Source of the DNA: DATHSY01 sp046729855
GTDB taxonomy: Bacteria > Actinomycetota > UBA4738 > HRBIN12
Length of the DNA stretch: 16,772 nt
Direction: 5' to 3'
NCBI GenBank assembly: GCA_046729855.1
Contig: JBKPHM010000050.1
Coordinates: 1-16,772, forward strand
Shown: positions 14,317-16,772 of the stretch, in pieces
Numbering within the stretch: the first letter of the stretch is position 1
How the letters are laid out: each line of letters opens with the position of its first letter
The notes under the pieces: model-generated
Told to the model about the DNA's origin: nothing
What the model saw: only the letters and a program-made list of their open reading frames with translations
Databases searched by the model: none
Made by a program: the position numbers and the translations under genes

Positions 14317-15291
14317 TCATGTCTCCAGCTCCTTCTCCCAGTGCTCCCAGCTGTAGGCCACATGCATCCCGGCACGCTCGTACAGCCTGGTGGCACCCGT
14401 CGGACTATCCGCGTCGACGCTGAGCTCCACGCGCGGGAGACCTCGGCGCTGGAACTCCGCGAACGCCGTGAGGAGCAATGCCAGCGCGATGCCGCGTCGG
14501 CGCCAGGGCCGACGGACGGCAAGATCGCTCACGGAGCCCGTGTCCTTCGCTCGAGGGGTCCTGGCCTTGCAACAGGCAGCACCCACGACCTCGTCTCCCT
14601 CGACGGTCACGAACCACAGGGCAGGGTCGAACTCGGCGCCCTCGCCCTCGATCTCGCGATGGCGCCATTCCTCGAACGGAGGGAAGGGCCATCCCCAATG
14701 GTCCGCGAACGCCTCAGACAGCGCGGCATGCACGGGTCGTTCGTCACGGGCGGCCTCGAAGTTGCGGATCCTGATGCCCGCGGGGAGGTCGGGCGGCCGC
14801 ACGGCACCGGCGAGCTCGATCCGCATCATCCAGAACGTCCGTGCGTATCGATAGCCGAACGAGGCGAAGAGGGCGCCGGCGGGCTCGTTCTCAGCGAAGC
14901 GGGAAGCGCGAAGGATCGCACCGCTGCCCGGCGGTTGGAGGCTCACTCTGGCCCTCGCACGCTCCTCGCCCAGGCGGAGGAGCCAGGCGCTGAGACCCTT
15001 GCCCAACAGGTCCGGCCGGACGAGCACGAGCATCGCGACCTGGAGTGGGTCTCCACTCACGTAGAACTGGAGGAAACCCGCGATCCGGCCGTCCTCTGCC
15101 GTCACGACAGCGTCGTCGAGGCGGGGATCTCGGCCGGGAGAGGTGAGGTCGTCGTGCATCTCTTCGGCCGTCGTCCACGGCAACCCGATCTCGGCGATCG
15201 TGACGTCGTTGAACAGATCGGCGAGGGCAACGGCGTCATCGACGGACGGCGCACGTAGCTCGAAGCCTTCGGGCGTTTCGGTCACGTCCAC
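14317..15291 (-). CDS. Tandem GNAT-domain N-acetyltransferase (mycothiol-synthase-like architecture)
   Basis: A 324-residue protein with two GNAT domains, about 1-155 and 165-324. The second has a good acetyl-CoA loop, VSDLAVRRPWRRRGIALALL, and the typical ending SPTGATRLYERAGM. In the first, the loop is LVRPDLLGKGLSAWLL, and that domain may be structural. The two-domain form and the second-domain wording resemble mycothiol synthase MshD and many unassigned actinobacterial acetyltransferases, so MshD itself cannot be claimed. The start is GTG 15291 with GAGGAG about eight bases upstream. It follows the methyltransferase gene by 35 bases on the same strand and is probably co-transcribed. Confidence 0.88.
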   Translation of the reverse strand: MDVTETPEGFELRAPSVDDAVALADLFNDVTIAEIGLPWTTAEEMHDDLTSPGRDPRLDDAVVTAEDGRIAGFLQFYVSGDPLQVAMLVLVRPDLLGKGLSAWLLRLGEERARARVSLQPPGSGAILRASRFAENEPAGALFASFGYRYARTFWMMRIELAGAVRPPDLPAGIRIRNFEAARDERPVHAALSEAFADHWGWPFPPFEEWRHREIEGEGAEFDPALWFVTVEGDEVVGAACCKARTPRAKDTGSVSDLAVRRPWRRRGIALALLLTAFAEFQRRGLPRVELSVDADSPTGATRLYERAGMHVAYSWEHWEKELET

Positions 15292-15326
15292 TCCGCCGGC
15301 TCCTCGCTCCGATGGGATACCCGAGC

Positions 15327-16160
15327 CTACGCCCGAGCCCGAGCGGTCAGAATGAGGTGCGGGCCCAGACCAAGGAGCTCCGGGGCGCGTTCGACGGCGC
15401 GGACCGCATCGAACACGAGAGCACGCCCCACCTCGGTCGCGAGGAGTTCCTCCAGGTCGGGAACGGCGAACGTGAGCCCCTCGACGCTGACGAGGTCGAC
15501 GGGTTCGAGCCCCGCGGAACGTACCTCGGCTCGAAGCTGCCCCGGTCGGTGGGTATAGCCGGCGAACGACCCTTCGCGCAGGGGCGGCATCCGGCCGGAA
15601 CGCTCGGCGTCATGGATCAGGTCGAGGACCACCGGTTCTTCCTCATGTATCCGTTCGACGATGAGACCGTGGAGGCGTGGCGCCCACCGGGAGATGGCCG
15701 CCACGAACACGATGCCACCTGGCTGAACGACCCGCGCCGCTTCGCGGAGCGCTGCGATCCGGTCTGCACGCCGCGGCAGATGATAAAGCGGGCCGAGCAG
15801 CAGCACGACATCGACGGATGCATCGGACAGATCGAGCGCTCGTGCGTCCGCTAAGGCCGTGTCGATATGAACACCTTCAGCCGCCGCGTTCGCCCCCGCC
15901 TGCTCGACGTGCAGCGGTACGACATCACGGTGATGGACCTCATACCCGAGCCGGGCGAGCCAGATCGAGTACCGGCCCGGCCCGCCGCCGACGTCGGCCA
16001 CCGCGGCCGGCGCTGGCGGAAGCCGTCGAGTGAGGATCTCTATCGTCCGTTCGAACTCCACGACGCCGAGCGGTCGATCCAGGCGTTCTCGCTCGTGTCC
16101 GCGGTCGTAATAGGCGAGAACCTCGGTGTCGTCCGACTCCACCGACCGATGGTTGCACAT
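15327..16160 (-). CDS. Class I SAM-dependent methyltransferase
   Basis: A 277-residue protein if started at ATG 16160. The SAM-binding motif I is VADVGGGPGRYSIWLA (near 54-69), followed by the acidic-strand region HHRDVVPLHVEQA, then VDVVLLLGPLYHLP and the late motif ARVVQPGGIVFVAA. It methylates an unknown small molecule in the cytoplasm. Starts at 16142 (GTG) and 16235 (ATG) are also open and none has a clear Shine-Dalgarno; 16235 would run into the divergent sigma gene, so it is disfavoured. It is followed at 35 bases by the tandem GNAT gene, suggesting a two-gene operon. Confidence 0.9.
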   Translation of the reverse strand: MCNHRSVESDDTEVLAYYDRGHERERLDRPLGVVEFERTIEILTRRLPPAPAAVADVGGGPGRYSIWLARLGYEVHHRDVVPLHVEQAGANAAAEGVHIDTALADARALDLSDASVDVVLLLGPLYHLPRRADRIAALREAARVVQPGGIVFVAAISRWAPRLHGLIVERIHEEEPVVLDLIHDAERSGRMPPLREGSFAGYTHRPGQLRAEVRSAGLEPVDLVSVEGLTFAVPDLEELLATEVGRALVFDAVRAVERAPELLGLGPHLILTARARA

Positions 16161-16212
16161 CGCCGCGGGCCGCATTCGCCGGTCACTCCGGTTCCCGGAG
16201 GGAAACGCCGCT

Positions 16213-16772
16213 GTGGAGCGACTAACCAGGCGCATAAGGGTGCACGATGTGGCGGATGCCGGCCGCGAACGACCGCGGCGGCGAGGCGCCGGGAGGGACT
16301 CGACGTCCGAGCGGGACCGCGATGCAACGGTACTGGCCGAGGCCGAGGTCGCGGCGACGTTCCGCGCGACGCTCGCGGACGAGGCGGCGTTCCGGTCGTG
16401 GTACGAGGCCGCGCTGCCCCGTGTCTACGGCTACCTCTTCGAGCGGACGGGGCGGGCGCGCTCCATCGCCGAGGAACTGACGCAGGAGACGTTCGTGGAG
16501 CTCGTGAGGAGCCGCCGGCGGTTCGACGGAAGGTCCGACCCGATGACCTGGGTGATCGCGATCGCCCGCCACAAGCTCGCGGACCACTTCCGCGGGCTGG
16601 CCAGGGAAGAGCGCAGGGCGATCGCGCTCGTCCGCGACGCCACACCGGTCGACGCCGACGACCCGTTGGCAGCGTCCGAATGGCGCCAGGAGGTGCTCCG
16701 AGCGCTCGGGTCGGTCGCCGCGATGCAGCGTGCGGCGCTCACGCTGCATTACATGGACGACCTGTCCGTGGC
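16213..16772 (+). CDS. ECF (extracytoplasmic-function) RNA polymerase sigma factor, 3' end cut by window
   Basis: The frame from GTG 16213 is open to the window end (186 codons plus two bases) and has no ATG start. Region 2 reads FRSWYEAALPRVYGYLFERT, then AEELTQETFVELVRSRRRFD and MTWVIAIARHKLADHFRG (about 60-128). A linker follows, then region 4 begins at EVLRALGSVAAMQRAALTLH and the window ends at MDDLSVA. It directs RNA polymerase to stress or envelope promoters; the cognate anti-sigma would lie downstream, outside the window. GGAGGG (16197-16202) ten bases before GTG 16213 supports that start; GTG 16240 and 16249 are alternatives. The first 50 residues are Arg-rich and unlike a normal sigma start. 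It is divergent from the methyltransferase. Confidence 0.88.
   Translation, partial: MERLTRRIRVHDVADAGRERPRRRGAGRDSTSERDRDATVLAEAEVAATFRATLADEAAFRSWYEAALPRVYGYLFERTGRARSIAEELTQETFVELVRSRRRFDGRSDPMTWVIAIARHKLADHFRGLAREERRAIALVRDATPVDADDPLAASEWRQEVLRALGSVAAMQRAALTLHYMDDLSV

Overview
The window is about 16.8 kb of high-GC DNA with many GTG starts and purine-rich ribosome binding sites. Several gene types recur in Actinomycetota: a deazaflavin (F420)-type nitroreductase-like protein, a mycothiol-synthase-like tandem acetyltransferase, a large STAND-type ATPase ending in an FCSY motif, and ECF sigma factors. I infer an uncultured actinobacterium, possibly Thermoleophilia-like. This rests on family resemblance only; there is no rRNA in the window. 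The first ~97 bases are nearly pure G/C homopolymer and look like a contig-end artefact.

Layout. (1) 155-4223, minus strand: a DUF1326 protein and a 1109-residue AAA/STAND ATPase. Each is preceded by a palindrome with the same 16-bp core (CGGAACGATCGTTCCG), which looks like a shared TetR-type operator. (2) 4224-5106, plus strand: no ordinary gene, but two small ORFs with a related N-terminal block flank a 21-codon ORF with a near-perfect Shine-Dalgarno. The last small ORF shares its stop codon, tail to tail, with the next gene. (3) 5103-9938, minus strand: a Tat-exported CotA-like multicopper oxidase, a beta-hydroxyacid dehydrogenase and an alkaline-phosphatase-superfamily enzyme. (4) 10219-11384, minus strand: an overlapping pair, a NagD-like HAD phosphatase and an F420-type nitroreductase-like protein. 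(5) 11452-12444, plus strand: a decayed ECF sigma factor and its co-transcribed membrane partner, with an internal deletion and several frameshifts. (6) 12565-14265: a DUF1059 protein overlapping an unknown conserved-looking gene, then two divergent SRPBCC proteins, one with a probable frameshifted C-terminus. (7) 14317-16160, minus strand: a methyltransferase and tandem-GNAT pair. Divergent from it is an apparently intact ECF sigma factor, starting at GTG 16213 and cut by the window end.

Most genes are stand-alone enzymes, so no single pathway emerges. The best candidates for something undescribed are the small-ORF cluster at 4.35-5.1 kb and the shared palindromic operator. The sigma/partner locus at 11.45-12.44 kb is a clear example of gene decay. 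No tRNA, rRNA, CRISPR array, transposase or phage gene was seen.
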